Assembly: GCA_947455485.1 (NCBI GenBank)
Contig: CANGNV010000003.1
Span: 1 to 64,000, forward strand
Source of the DNA: Burkholderiaceae bacterium
Lineage (GTDB): Bacteria > Pseudomonadota > Gammaproteobacteria > Burkholderiales > Burkholderiaceae
DNA: 64,000 nt
Reading direction: 5' to 3'
In this document: positions 26,321-35,656 of the stretch, in pieces
Layout: each line of letters opens with the position of its first letter
How positions within the stretch are numbered: position 1 is the first letter of the stretch
Notes under the pieces: generated by a model
Told to the model about the DNA's origin: nothing
Seen by the model: the letters and a program-made list of their open reading frames with translations, nothing else
The model's database searches: none
Position numbers and translations under genes: made by a program

Positions 26321-26888
26321 TTAAGGCGCCATACACTGAGATGGTAGGTAGTTCTAACACTTTATTTACAAATGAATTTCGCTCTGCGCGACGATTCTCA
26401 AACTCTTTTGGTGTGTAGCAGGTGGGATTAATTTTTCGTCCTAACTTATGTTCAACTGGGGTGAGTAGATCCAGTATTTTACTAAGACGTAAATTCTTTC
26501 CGACTAAAAGAAGGTCAATGTCACTACTTGCTGTATCGGTATTTTTGGCGACCGAACCGTAGATCAATGCGTGCTGTAAATCTTGATGCAATGGTAATAA
26601 AGCAACATTGATTTCGTGATCAATACCCAATGTCTTTTTTACAAGGCTATGAAGCTCTTTATAGATAGGTGAGCTTTGATTGGCTTTGCAAATTCTTAAG
26701 TTTCCAAGCTTTGTTGAGCTAATAATCCCGCTTTCCGAAAGTCGGTTTAACTCTCTCTGTAGTGATGCGCTACTTAACTTAGTCAGGCGCAATAATTCAC
26801 TTAAATGAAATTCTCGTTCAGGATGGCCAAAGACCCAGCCTAAGACTAGGCTTTGGCTGGGTGAAAAAAGAGCGCTTGATAGTGACAT
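26313..26888 (-). CDS. MNT-type nucleotidyltransferase with N-terminal winged HTH
   Basis: ALIYGSVAKNTDTASSDIDLLLVG (GS-X10-DxD); N-terminal HLSELLRLTKLSSASLQRELNRLSESGII. Confidence 0.85.
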   Translation of the reverse strand: MSLSSALFSPSQSLVLGWVFGHPEREFHLSELLRLTKLSSASLQRELNRLSESGIISSTKLGNLRICKANQSSPIYKELHSLVKKTLGIDHEINVALLPLHQDLQHALIYGSVAKNTDTASSDIDLLLVGKNLRLSKILDLLTPVEHKLGRKINPTCYTPKEFENRRAERNSFVNKVLELPTISVYGALID

Positions 26889-27084
26889 TACTAAATAATA
26901 GCATGATTGTGCTAAAAATTAGCAAGTAATATTCACAATAAACAACAGAAACCACGGGGCGTATGTTGAATGCGTTGGGGCGCCAAACTAGATTCCATAC
27001 TTGCTGGGGATTCAGATCGGTTGGATCTGTGAAGGGTGGGGATCCTCCCATCCCTGCAATACCTGTCTTAAGAAGCGACCTTAT

Positions 27085-27552
27085 TTATTGATCTGGCTTA
27101 TGACCAGAGCATTCATTAGGCTCTAATTCCTTATCCCATAAATCATACTTAGATTGCATTACTATCCACAGCTGAGGCCCATTGCCTAAATAAGTGCCTA
27201 GCCTTAGCGCTAGTTTTGGTGTGATGCGGTATCTCTCAGACAGAACAGCATGCAGAGTTTGCTTTGAGACTCCAAGATGCTTGGCAAATGTAGCGGCAGA
27301 AATGCCCAATGCAGGTAAAACATCCTCTCGCAGGATAGTGCCAGGGTGGGTAGGCAATCGTTTACGCATACTTTTGGAAAGTGAGTTTCTTGCGTTGATT
27401 TTTTTCAGCGCATTTCGAAAATCTTTGAGATCTTCATAGCTGTGTGCTTCTGTAAGGCCGATAGATTTCCTCTGATCTAATTCTTTTGCTATTTCCCTTG
27501 CTCTTGCAAAAAAATCGTCAACATTTCTGAGTCTGACTATTGGTTTTCGCAT
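27085..27552 (-). CDS. HigA-family XRE antitoxin with extra N-terminal domain
   Basis: C-terminal LPTHPGTILREDVLPALGISAATFAKHLGVSKQTLHAVLSERYRITPKLALRLGTYLGNGPQLWI is a HigA signature; N-terminal VRLRNVDDFFARAREIAKELDQRKSI. Confidence 0.85.
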   Translation of the reverse strand: MRKPIVRLRNVDDFFARAREIAKELDQRKSIGLTEAHSYEDLKDFRNALKKINARNSLSKSMRKRLPTHPGTILREDVLPALGISAATFAKHLGVSKQTLHAVLSERYRITPKLALRLGTYLGNGPQLWIVMQSKYDLWDKELEPNECSGHKPDQ

Positions 27553-27701
27553 CTATAGCTATTTCTTAATCTCAAGGGCAGAGTTATCTATGCCTTAAAT
27601 AATAAATGATTAATGTTTGTGAATTGGTGACCACTACGAGAGTAGGTCTATGGTGGGAAATAAAATAATGTCTTAACCACTGAATGAAATTTTGAATAAA
27701 T

Positions 27702-28049
27702 ATGCTGCGCTACAAGGATGGTGGTTTAAAAAACGTTTGGCTCAAGAACGGATTTGAGATTCGTGAGACACCTTATGGGGAGGGTGTAGCCATTCATGAC
27801 ATTGATGGCTTAACCAATGCGATCTGTTTGGCTTTGACTAATAAATCTAGCGCATTAACTGGCGTGGAATTCCGTTACATACGTAGCGCTGGAATTTTAC
27901 TTTCCGTCTCTGAGCTTGCTACGATGATGGGGGTGAATACCCAAACGGTCACTCGGTGGGAGAAGAATGGACGATTGCCCAAGTGGGCAGATAGGCTGAT
28001 CCGAGCCCTATTTATTGCCCATGTAGAAGCAGGCAAAACTACTAGCTAA
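27702..28049 (+). CDS. HTH domain protein
   Basis: MLRYKDGGLKNVWLKNGFEIRETPYGEGVAIHDIDGLTNAIC..., HTH LSVSELATMMGVNTQTVTRWEKNGRLP. Confidence 0.75.
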   Translation: MLRYKDGGLKNVWLKNGFEIRETPYGEGVAIHDIDGLTNAICLALTNKSSALTGVEFRYIRSAGILLSVSELATMMGVNTQTVTRWEKNGRLPKWADRLIRALFIAHVEAGKTTS

Positions 28050-28053
28050 AGCT

Positions 28054-29037
28054 TCAATACAAACCCAGTGCTTTGGTTAATTCCGCCTTTACCCTTGTCT
28101 TAAGACTAGCCGGCCCAATTACCTCAACGCCTGATCCATGTTTCAGGATATCCATAACCAACTCGGGATCTTGGTTGTAATCAAACTCTAGGTTGTAATA
28201 ACCGTCTTTATCAAAGCTGCCCACTTGCTGGCCATGCCAATGCTCGCCTGACACCCATTTTGCATGCTCAGGAGTAAAGCGTAGCTTAGCTCTTTGTGTG
28301 GCTTTACCTGAGAAGATACCGTAGCTCTGTGCAAAGTGTTCCTGACATTCTTTTTCAGAAACTTCTTGAGCTTTCTTATTGGTAAGTACTGCACTCTGAA
28401 TACCATCTACAGAAAAACTCCTCAAACCATTGCGTAAGTGGCAATACGCATCGAGGTACCAGTTCTCGCGGTAATAGATTAATCGTTGAGGAGAGATTTC
28501 ACGAGCAGTGTTCTCGTCTTTACCCCTAGAGTGGTAGGTGATCTCTAGACGATTACGTTTGAGTAGGGCGGCACCAATTTCAGAGAAGTTCTCAATAGAG
28601 TTCTTACGTGAACCCATGCCGATTACTTTGATGCGTTTACGTAACTCTTTAGCTGTTGCTTCACTTTGACCAAGGATGCCATCAATGATGGCTGTAAGTG
28701 GCTCAATATGGGGTCCAATTAAACCGCCTTGATCGAGGGAGGAGAGTAAGTGCTGCATTAGTACTAAGGCAGTAGCCTCTTTCTCGGAGAACCAGAGGCC
28801 TGGCATCTCAATCCTCTCGATCGAGGAGGAATTCTCAAACTTATATCCACCCATGAAGCGGTCATAAACTATGGATGCCTGCATACGGCTACGCAGATAC
28901 TCTAGGTCACGCTTGAAGGTAGCGGGGGAGATCTCTAGCTCGGATAAGAAATCCTCCCTTGGAACGCATTTGCGTTGCTGAATCATGTACTTAATCCGGT
29001 GCAGACGCTCCATATCGCTCATATCAACCCAATCCAA
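28054..29037 (-). CDS. WYL domain-containing HTH transcriptional regulator
   Basis: RLHRIKYMIQQRKCVPREDFLSELEISPATFKRDLEYLRSRM HTH; LEITYHSRGKDENTAREISPQRLIYYRENWYLDAYCHLRNGLRSFSVDGIQSA WYL. Confidence 0.93.
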   Translation of the reverse strand: MDWVDMSDMERLHRIKYMIQQRKCVPREDFLSELEISPATFKRDLEYLRSRMQASIVYDRFMGGYKFENSSSIERIEMPGLWFSEKEATALVLMQHLLSSLDQGGLIGPHIEPLTAIIDGILGQSEATAKELRKRIKVIGMGSRKNSIENFSEIGAALLKRNRLEITYHSRGKDENTAREISPQRLIYYRENWYLDAYCHLRNGLRSFSVDGIQSAVLTNKKAQEVSEKECQEHFAQSYGIFSGKATQRAKLRFTPEHAKWVSGEHWHGQQVGSFDKDGYYNLEFDYNQDPELVMDILKHGSGVEVIGPASLKTRVKAELTKALGLY

Positions 29038-29129
29038 AGAAGAGAAACATTTATTGTTTTTATAACTTTAGATACTTTATAGCTCATTTATTGAGCTAGT
29101 GGCAACTATGTAGTAAATACGGCGTTAAA

Positions 29130-29441
29130 TCAGCGTTTTGAAGGCGAATAACCAATCCGATTGCCATTGTTATCAAAGACATTAGTGACACCCGAGGGTG
29201 CAGTGACTTCGTAACCCATCCGCTTGCCGCTATTGTCATAGACCCCATTAGTGGAATTCCAGTTACTGGAGCTGTTTTGCCAATTGCTAGGACTGTTCTG
29301 CCAGTTACTTGGTGAATTATTCCAATTACTTTCAGAGTTTTTCCAATTGCTTGGCGAGTTATCCCAATTTGTTGTCTGTGTAAACGCGGGTATTGCGATA
29401 CCAGAGAGCAATAATGCAATGAGTAATCTACTTGTATTCAT
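29130..29441 (-). CDS. Secreted NSxSNW heptad-repeat protein
   Basis: Signal peptide; six Trp residues at period 7; C-terminal GYEVTAPSGVTNVFDNNGNRIGY. Confidence 0.75.
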   Translation of the reverse strand: MNTSRLLIALLLSGIAIPAFTQTTNWDNSPSNWKNSESNWNNSPSNWQNSPSNWQNSSSNWNSTNGVYDNSGKRMGYEVTAPSGVTNVFDNNGNRIGYSPSKR

Positions 29442-29444
29442 CTC

Positions 29445-29759
29445 TTACCAGCCTTTCACTGAGGGTACTTGAGGAGCTTGACGAGGGGCATTGATGCTTG
29501 AGTTGGGTGCTGCATAAACGGGGGCTGTTGAAGCGCCTTGATAGTTGCCTTGCGGACTATAGAAATTGGTTTGACCGTTATCCGTCTGAAACGACTGAAC
29601 GTTCTGACCAGTGGCGCTGTAGATATTGGTCACACCGCTAGGAGAGGTTTGGCTGTAACCCACATAGTTTCCGTTGGGACCATAAATAGCCTGAGCAGAA
29701 GCGCTGCGAGCCAATATGACGCACTGAGCCACGAGAAGAAGGGTGATTAGGTATTTCAT
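29445..29759 (-). CDS. Secreted protein sharing a motif with its downstream neighbour
   Basis: MKYLITLLLVAQCVILARSASA signal peptide; GPNGNYVGYSQTSPSGVTNIYSATGQ. Confidence 0.7.
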   Translation of the reverse strand: MKYLITLLLVAQCVILARSASAQAIYGPNGNYVGYSQTSPSGVTNIYSATGQNVQSFQTDNGQTNFYSPQGNYQGASTAPVYAAPNSSINAPRQAPQVPSVKGW

Positions 29760-29836
29760 ATTGAGCTTCTGAAGAGTATTCATAACAACAGAATAAAAAC
29801 CTTAAAGCTCACCTAATGAGCTAGTAGCTCAAGAAA

Positions 29837-30160
29837 ATGAAATATCTAATAAATCAACAAAAGAGCGACATGCTGACCAGTGCCTTCGTATTCATGACAA
29901 TCTTGCCGCTACAGATAAGCCCAAGTAGCAAACCAGCCCATGTGCTTGATAGGCCTCTGATGGTGTCTGCGGTAGTCGATTGCGCTCGCATACTGGGTTT
30001 GCCCAAACTAAAACTCAGGGATAGCAATGGCAACCGCTATCAAGCAGAAAAAATCATCATGCAAGAACCCTTTGCTATCTTGCAAGCATCATCAGATCAA
30101 ATGGCTTTTAACCAAACGGGTCTCAGAAAAGCTTATATTCAATCCTATGTGCTTAGATAA
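29837..30160 (+). CDS. Hypothetical protein (107 aa)
   Basis: ORF between divergent and convergent minus-strand genes; no family recognised. Confidence 0.4.
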   Translation: MKYLINQQKSDMLTSAFVFMTILPLQISPSSKPAHVLDRPLMVSAVVDCARILGLPKLKLRDSNGNRYQAEKIIMQEPFAILQASSDQMAFNQTGLRKAYIQSYVLR

Positions 30161-30183
30161 GCAATTCGAGCTAAATTATGTAT

Positions 30184-30522
30184 TCAGGACTCATTGCCTA
30201 TATTTTCTTGGGAGTTGATGATGAATTTTTTTAAGCGCTCATGGCGTCCAAGATGAATCATTTCAGCTGGAGAAGTGTCGCCTAATAAGGGGTTTCTTGC
30301 CTTGAACCAGGCGCACGCTCTCGCGATATCACCATTGAATATTTTTACGACCATCATGATGGTGTCACTAATATCTTCCGTCTTGCAAGACTCTTGTGAT
30401 ATCAATTCTTGTTGAATTTGCCGGGATATAGTTCTTGCGATTGCAACGGCACTAGAGTGGTCATAAAGAGATTCCTCTTTCAAGAAGTCATCGAAACTGC
30501 TGCCATTATGTTTTTTCTTCAT
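30184..30522 (-). CDS. MbcA/ParS/Xre toxin-binding-like (DUF2384-like) antitoxin
   Basis: C-terminal VVKIFNGDIARACAWFKARNPLLGDTSPAEMIHLGRHERLKKFI matches the domain pattern; no RES toxin gene adjacent. Confidence 0.7.
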   Translation of the reverse strand: MKKKHNGSSFDDFLKEESLYDHSSAVAIARTISRQIQQELISQESCKTEDISDTIMMVVKIFNGDIARACAWFKARNPLLGDTSPAEMIHLGRHERLKKFIINSQENIGNES

Positions 30523-30747
30523 GATGATTTTCCTAGCTCGAGATTTGTCACTTAAAAAATAAATCAATGACAAAAATTTCGTTCTACAGTTTTATCAGCT
30601 GCTTGAGATAGTTGATGTCATCTTTTACTGAAAAGCTTGTAGGAAAGCATAGATATTATGAGGGGCAAAGAAAGCCAGTTTCTATGGGTCGTCTGCTTGC
30701 ACATATGGAAAAAATTAGGAAAATCTGAAATAAAGTTATCTAATTAG

Positions 30748-33700
30748 TTATGCTGATCTAATGATGGATAGTCTCCTGAATATTTCAGCCGTCATGGCTT
30801 GCTTGAGTAGCCAGGTAATTTGAATTGGACGCTCCCCTTCATAAGCTTGTAAGATCGCCTCTCCAAGCGCAAGAAAGGCTGATTCATTGTTTTCTCGTAC
30901 AAATAAGAAAAATTTCCAACCATTTCCACTAGCGCTCTCAATGTATCTTCGACCAGTTTTATTGCTTAAGCTTGCTTTATTTTGAGTTTGCCAATGGAAT
31001 AGAGATGGGCTGATTGCATAATCGTGATACTGCACCGATTCGTTAAAGCCCTTACTTTTATCGAGAGTCACAAACATTAATTCAGTTTTGATGCCGTCTA
31101 AAGTGAGGCAGCCTTCTCGAAAGTCGGGCCTCTTAAGTGCATCTCGAAAGCCAACTGCTGTCAATATATCGGACCTTGTATACCGACAGTGGAGAGAGAT
31201 TGGCCAACTGGCTGGCGCATTTTCTAATGAAATATAGGATTTATCTGACTGATTTAGTTGCCAGTCAATTAACTCAATCAATTCATCCTTAGCGTAAGGT
31301 TGATTTATTAACTTTGTTATGAATTGGTCTGGACTGATCGTGCCCGAAGTTATTAACTGATAGGCAAGCATTTGAGTGCGAACTAAATCGATGGGCTTGC
31401 CACTTAACGCTTCCCGCCAACAGGTTAGCAATTCCCTGTCATCCACATAAAGGAGGCTACCAAAACGCTTGGATAATTTATCGTCTACAACGTCTATGGG
31501 ATGAGAAATAAGATTACACCTTAGCTTATATTCGTTCCAGTAATGCTTGCCGTTATAAATATCACTTACTTCAATCTGATTTTCGATTAAAAAATTATTT
31601 AGAGTAATTTGTTCTCTTGACTTAGTTGATGCCCACGCAGCGAGTTCTGATGTTAGACGAAGTGAATTAAGTTTAAGAGACTTCTTAAGGCTATCAAGTA
31701 CCCGTTCACGCGCCACTTTGTCAAATTGGATATAGCATCCGGGTGGTAAGAAGCTAAATCCAGACTCAACGGCTTCCTTGATTCTTAATCTCGTTTGACC
31801 AGTGAGAGACCTAAAAAGAATATCAAATCTAAATTCCTCCGAATAGTTGCCAATAAAATCCAATACAAGGCAGCAATCTTTCCCTATAGATAATCTGAGG
31901 CCTCTGCCAATTTGTTGTTGAAATAAGATCGGACTCTGGGTTGGCCTAAGTAGAAGTAAGGTATTAATTTCTGGGATATCAACACCTTCATTAAATAGAT
32001 CGCAGGTAAAAATCACCTTAATATTGCCAGAGGATAATTCCTTGATTGCAATATTTCGCTCGAGCTCAGATTGGGCTCCAGTCAGAGATCTTGCAGGTAT
32101 ATTTCTTTTATTAAAAAAATCAGCCATGAATTCAGCATGCTTTACGCTCACGCAAAACCCAATTGACTTCAAATCATCTAGGCTTGATGAGTACCTCTCA
32201 ACAGCTTGATATACCGAGCGCGCTCGCACGTTGTTGGAAGATATGATGGCATCAAGTTGATTTTCAATATTTGACTTACGCCAGTCAATTGATGTTAGGT
32301 CAATATCATCATGTGTTGCATAGTATTCAAATGGGGCAAGCAACTGCTGATCTAATGCATCCCATAGGCGGAGAGAAACTGACGGAGATCCATCAGGTCT
32401 CAAGTCAAAATATTTTCCTAGCGACATCCCATCTGTTCTTTCGGGGGTAGCTGTCAACCCTAATAATATTTTTGGTTTAATTGATGTGGCAAATTTATCG
32501 AAAGATTGCGCTGGTAAATGATGCGCTTCATCAATAATTACCATCAGCCAGTAATCATTGCCGAGCTTATCAATTAGATTTCTGGTGTTGATAGTATTAA
32601 TAGTTGCAAACAGATGTTCATATTGGGTTGGCTCATTATTACCGTCCATCAATTCACCGAAGCTCGAGTCCCGAAGTACTTGTCTAAAAGTATAAATAGC
32701 CTGCTTAAGTATTTGAACGCGATGAGCTACGAATAGTAATTTTGGTTGCCCACCTTCCTGCCTGCATACTCTTTCGTAATCAAATGCTGCAACAACTGTC
32801 TTTCCAGTACCAGTTGCTGCAACAACTAAATTCTTTTTTCTATTTTGATCTCGCTCGGACTGGAGTCTATCTAACATCCCTTGTTGATAAAACTTAGGCC
32901 TTAATTCAAACCACGTTTGATTGGCAATAATTTCTGATGGACTAGATTTGGTAGTGAGATATTTTTGCTCATGCAGGGCCCTGTTCAGGGCTTCTCGATG
33001 ACTTTCGTTATATGGGTCATAAGTCTGAAATTCAGCGTCATTCCATAAAGTCTCAAAATGTGCCTCCGCATTTTGATAGACTTGCCCGCTAGTTTTTTGT
33101 GCAATTTTAATTGTCCATTCAATTCCACTTACTAATGCTGACTCGGATAAATTAGCGCTACCTATATAGGCAGTTCCAAAGCCAGTATCCCTTTTAAAAA
33201 TCCAGGCCTTTGCGTGTAAGCGCGTTCTTCTTCCATCTAGTGAAATTTTCAATTCAACATTAGGAAGTTCGGCTAAGGAATTGACAGCCCTTGCATCAGT
33301 TGCGCCAATATATGTTGTAGTGATAAATCTAAATTTAGTCTTTGATTTGCCTTGGGCATTAACTGACGTAATGCTCTTTAGTACATCGTAAATTTTTCTG
33401 ACACCACTCCAGGTAATAAAGCTAACTAATATGTCTACGGAATCAACGGCCTGTAGCTCGCTAATAAGCTCAGAAAGAAGTGCGGGCTCAGATTTTGATG
33501 AGCTAAATAGCCATGAGCTTCTTAGTCCTGTAATTGGGAAAATTCCCGGTAAATTTGGTTCATGTATGGACTTTAGTAATTGCGGCGGAGTGGCTAGTAG
33601 TTCTGTGTCTTGATCTGCCTTAGCAAGCAATCTGGCTTGTTTTAATATTTCAGAAATTAGCTTAAGTTCAATTTTTGCCTTTTCGTCACTTCCATCCTTG

Positions 33701-33885
33701 TTTATTGATATCTGGTCTAGCAATTCAGGAATTCTAGAAACTAATTCTGAAATGAGATAGCTGCGACTATTTTCTGCTGAAGGCAATTCAATGCTTGCTC
33801 GACCTTCTCGCTCCAATTCGTCAAGCTCCGGCAACTCACTTTCATAAATTAATCTATCGTATAGGCCATGCTTAAATTTTGACAT
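30748..33885 (-). CDS. DEAD/DEAH helicase with N-terminal PLD nuclease domain and C-terminal DUF3427
   Basis: RLHAKAWIF...GSANLS (PLD), VVAATGTGKTVVAAF, VIIDEAHHLPA, LLGLTATPERTDG, QQIGRGLRLS, C-terminal SGNGWKFFLFVRENN. Confidence 0.93.
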   Translation of the reverse strand: MSKFKHGLYDRLIYESELPELDELEREGRASIELPSAENSRSYLISELVSRIPELLDQISINKDGSDEKAKIELKLISEILKQARLLAKADQDTELLATPPQLLKSIHEPNLPGIFPITGLRSSWLFSSSKSEPALLSELISELQAVDSVDILVSFITWSGVRKIYDVLKSITSVNAQGKSKTKFRFITTTYIGATDARAVNSLAELPNVELKISLDGRRTRLHAKAWIFKRDTGFGTAYIGSANLSESALVSGIEWTIKIAQKTSGQVYQNAEAHFETLWNDAEFQTYDPYNESHREALNRALHEQKYLTTKSSPSEIIANQTWFELRPKFYQQGMLDRLQSERDQNRKKNLVVAATGTGKTVVAAFDYERVCRQEGGQPKLLFVAHRVQILKQAIYTFRQVLRDSSFGELMDGNNEPTQYEHLFATINTINTRNLIDKLGNDYWLMVIIDEAHHLPAQSFDKFATSIKPKILLGLTATPERTDGMSLGKYFDLRPDGSPSVSLRLWDALDQQLLAPFEYYATHDDIDLTSIDWRKSNIENQLDAIISSNNVRARSVYQAVERYSSSLDDLKSIGFCVSVKHAEFMADFFNKRNIPARSLTGAQSELERNIAIKELSSGNIKVIFTCDLFNEGVDIPEINTLLLLRPTQSPILFQQQIGRGLRLSIGKDCCLVLDFIGNYSEEFRFDILFRSLTGQTRLRIKEAVESGFSFLPPGCYIQFDKVARERVLDSLKKSLKLNSLRLTSELAAWASTKSREQITLNNFLIENQIEVSDIYNGKHYWNEYKLRCNLISHPIDVVDDKLSKRFGSLLYVDDRELLTCWREALSGKPIDLVRTQMLAYQLITSGTISPDQFITKLINQPYAKDELIELIDWQLNQSDKSYISLENAPASWPISLHCRYTRSDILTAVGFRDALKRPDFREGCLTLDGIKTELMFVTLDKSKGFNESVQYHDYAISPSLFHWQTQNKASLSNKTGRRYIESASGNGWKFFLFVRENNESAFLALGEAILQAYEGERPIQITWLLKQAMTAEIFRRLSIIRSA

Positions 33886-34979
33886 TACACGCTTTCTACG
33901 ATCTCAACTTGGCCTGACCTAAGTTGTGCCATATTGGAATATTCTCCTGGCTTTATCCAGCCTGATCCGCCACCCTTGTTGGCGGCCTCATACCCCCACT
34001 TTGCGATTGCCATTGTGGTTTCAAGGTTAGCACTAATCCCAACCTCATTTCCTATCTTCACAATTTCATCAGAGTTTTTGGCAATTAACTCAACCCATTT
34101 ATTCAAATGAATATTTGCTGCCAAGGTATCTGATTTACTTCTATTGCATGTTGGACATGCTAAGACAAAGTTATGCATCAAATCTCTTGGGTAAAGCGAG
34201 AATGGGACGAAATGGTCCACCTCCAACTTGGAAGAGGTTTTGTTGCAATAAAAACATTTGTTTCCATAGATTTCTTTAAGCCCCTTGCATACAAGCGCAA
34301 GAGTCTTTCTTGAGGTTTCAAACAAGAAGCTATTGAGGTCATCTTTTTTCCCAAGAATGGGGGCGTTATTGGTATTTCTCTTAATGAAGTCAGTCCATCG
34401 GTTTCTAGCTAGTTGCTGAATTAAAGGCTGAAACCGCCTTAAGCAGTAAGCCACTCCATTTTTAAGTGTGATGGAGCTTGAATTGCGCTCATAGAGGAAT
34501 GGAAGGGTTGCTCCACCAACATTCTGTAGGTAATTGATTGGTTGCTTTGCAACTGTTGCAGCAACTGCAGCAACCAGCCGTTCATATTCCTTTGAGCCCT
34601 TGGCCGATGAGGGTGAATTGAAGCGGTTGCCCTGTCTAAACGCATCAATAGACTTCACAATTGCAGCTTGAACCCCATTATTTTGGAAGAGAACGCCACT
34701 TTCATTTGCCTTAGATGTTTTATAGGGGCTCGATTGTTGCCAGTACAGCTCTATGAATCTTTCTGCAATTGTTTTGTTGCTAATCTCCAGTCGTGAGCTA
34801 TCGTCTTTTCCATGTTCAATTGCTAAATCAGCCAAGGAAATAAGCAAGGCGTACTTATAGGTAGAGCTGAAGTCGCTCTCATTGAATAGTCGTTGAATCT
34901 TTGTAAGGAAGTCGAGTTGATCTTCTGCTGATGGGGTAGCAATCATTCCCAATACTTCGCTTTCTCGGGAATAATCCAT
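33885..34979 (-). CDS. HNH endonuclease
   Basis: CFYCNKTSSKLEVDHFVPFSLYPRDLMHNFVLACPTCNRSKSD; TAATG overlap with the helicase start. Confidence 0.92.
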   Translation of the reverse strand: MDYSRESEVLGMIATPSAEDQLDFLTKIQRLFNESDFSSTYKYALLISLADLAIEHGKDDSSRLEISNKTIAERFIELYWQQSSPYKTSKANESGVLFQNNGVQAAIVKSIDAFRQGNRFNSPSSAKGSKEYERLVAAVAATVAKQPINYLQNVGGATLPFLYERNSSSITLKNGVAYCLRRFQPLIQQLARNRWTDFIKRNTNNAPILGKKDDLNSFLFETSRKTLALVCKGLKEIYGNKCFYCNKTSSKLEVDHFVPFSLYPRDLMHNFVLACPTCNRSKSDTLAANIHLNKWVELIAKNSDEIVKIGNEVGISANLETTMAIAKWGYEAANKGGGSGWIKPGEYSNMAQLRSGQVEIVESV

Positions 34980-35323
34980 CTCACGCCACCCCTAGGATCA
35001 TCTTGATCATCCTTATATCTGGGGATGAGGTGCATATGTAGATGAGGGACAGTTTGTCCGGCTACAGGCCCATCATTAATTCCTATGTTGTATCCATCTG
35101 GATTGAGTTCATGTTGTAGGACTGTTTTAGCTCTTGCTAGAAGATCTAGAAGCGCAAGCTGTTCATCGCTTGTGATTTCAAACCAAGACCCAATATGTCG
35201 CTTCGGTATCACCAGAGTGTGGCCAGGTGAAACAGGATAGCCATCCCGAATCGTCACGCCAAATTCATTCGAGTCAATGATTCGCTCGGCTGGCAGAGTA
35301 CAGAAGGGGCATGGCTTACTCAT
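34943..35323 (-). CDS. HIT family protein
   Basis: GQTVPHLHMHLIPRYKDDQDDPRGGVRWIIPEKAKYW (HxHxH); 37-nt overlap with the HNH ORF. Confidence 0.95.
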   Translation of the reverse strand: MSKPCPFCTLPAERIIDSNEFGVTIRDGYPVSPGHTLVIPKRHIGSWFEITSDEQLALLDLLARAKTVLQHELNPDGYNIGINDGPVAGQTVPHLHMHLIPRYKDDQDDPRGGVRWIIPEKAKYWE

Positions 35324-35656
35324 GAAATAGATCTATTGATATTGGTATTTATGTTGTTTCATACTATTACATAACAAGACTGGCTCATATTCTGACCTTT
35401 AACCCATCCATTTCCTACATCCAAATCATCCCTAATGCCTGTCATTTGGTCTTGCCAACCTCTACGCTAAATCTTTCAGACTACGGCGGAGATTTGGATG
35501 CGACTTTCAATTGAGTGTTCTCACAAGCATTTAAAGCTATTCCGAATCTCTTTGGATTCAAGGGTCATGCTGGTTTTGCTGATTATTTGGATGATTTGGG
35601 GGATCTTCAGGGTCTTAAAGATCCTGTAATTGAGCTAAATCTAGCTTGGGGGAGGT

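Noticed and set aside
26818-27051. 77-aa minus-strand ORF upstream of the MNT gene
   Set aside because: Overlaps the better supported MNT gene start and intergenic sequence; no recognisable family
29259-29369. Short regular DNA repeats that could suggest a CRISPR array
   Set aside because: Period is 21 nt and in frame, encoding NSxSNW heptads of a secreted protein; no spacers and no cas genes
30522-30590. A fourth copy of the palindrome near 30572 (CAATGAC-AAAAATT-TCGTTCT)
   Set aside because: Only the left half resembles the core; the right half does not match GTCATTW
13700-35330. Whole accessory region as a prophage or ICE
   Set aside because: No integrase, transposase, phage structural, conjugation gene or att-like tRNA was recognised; only an accessory region label is supportable
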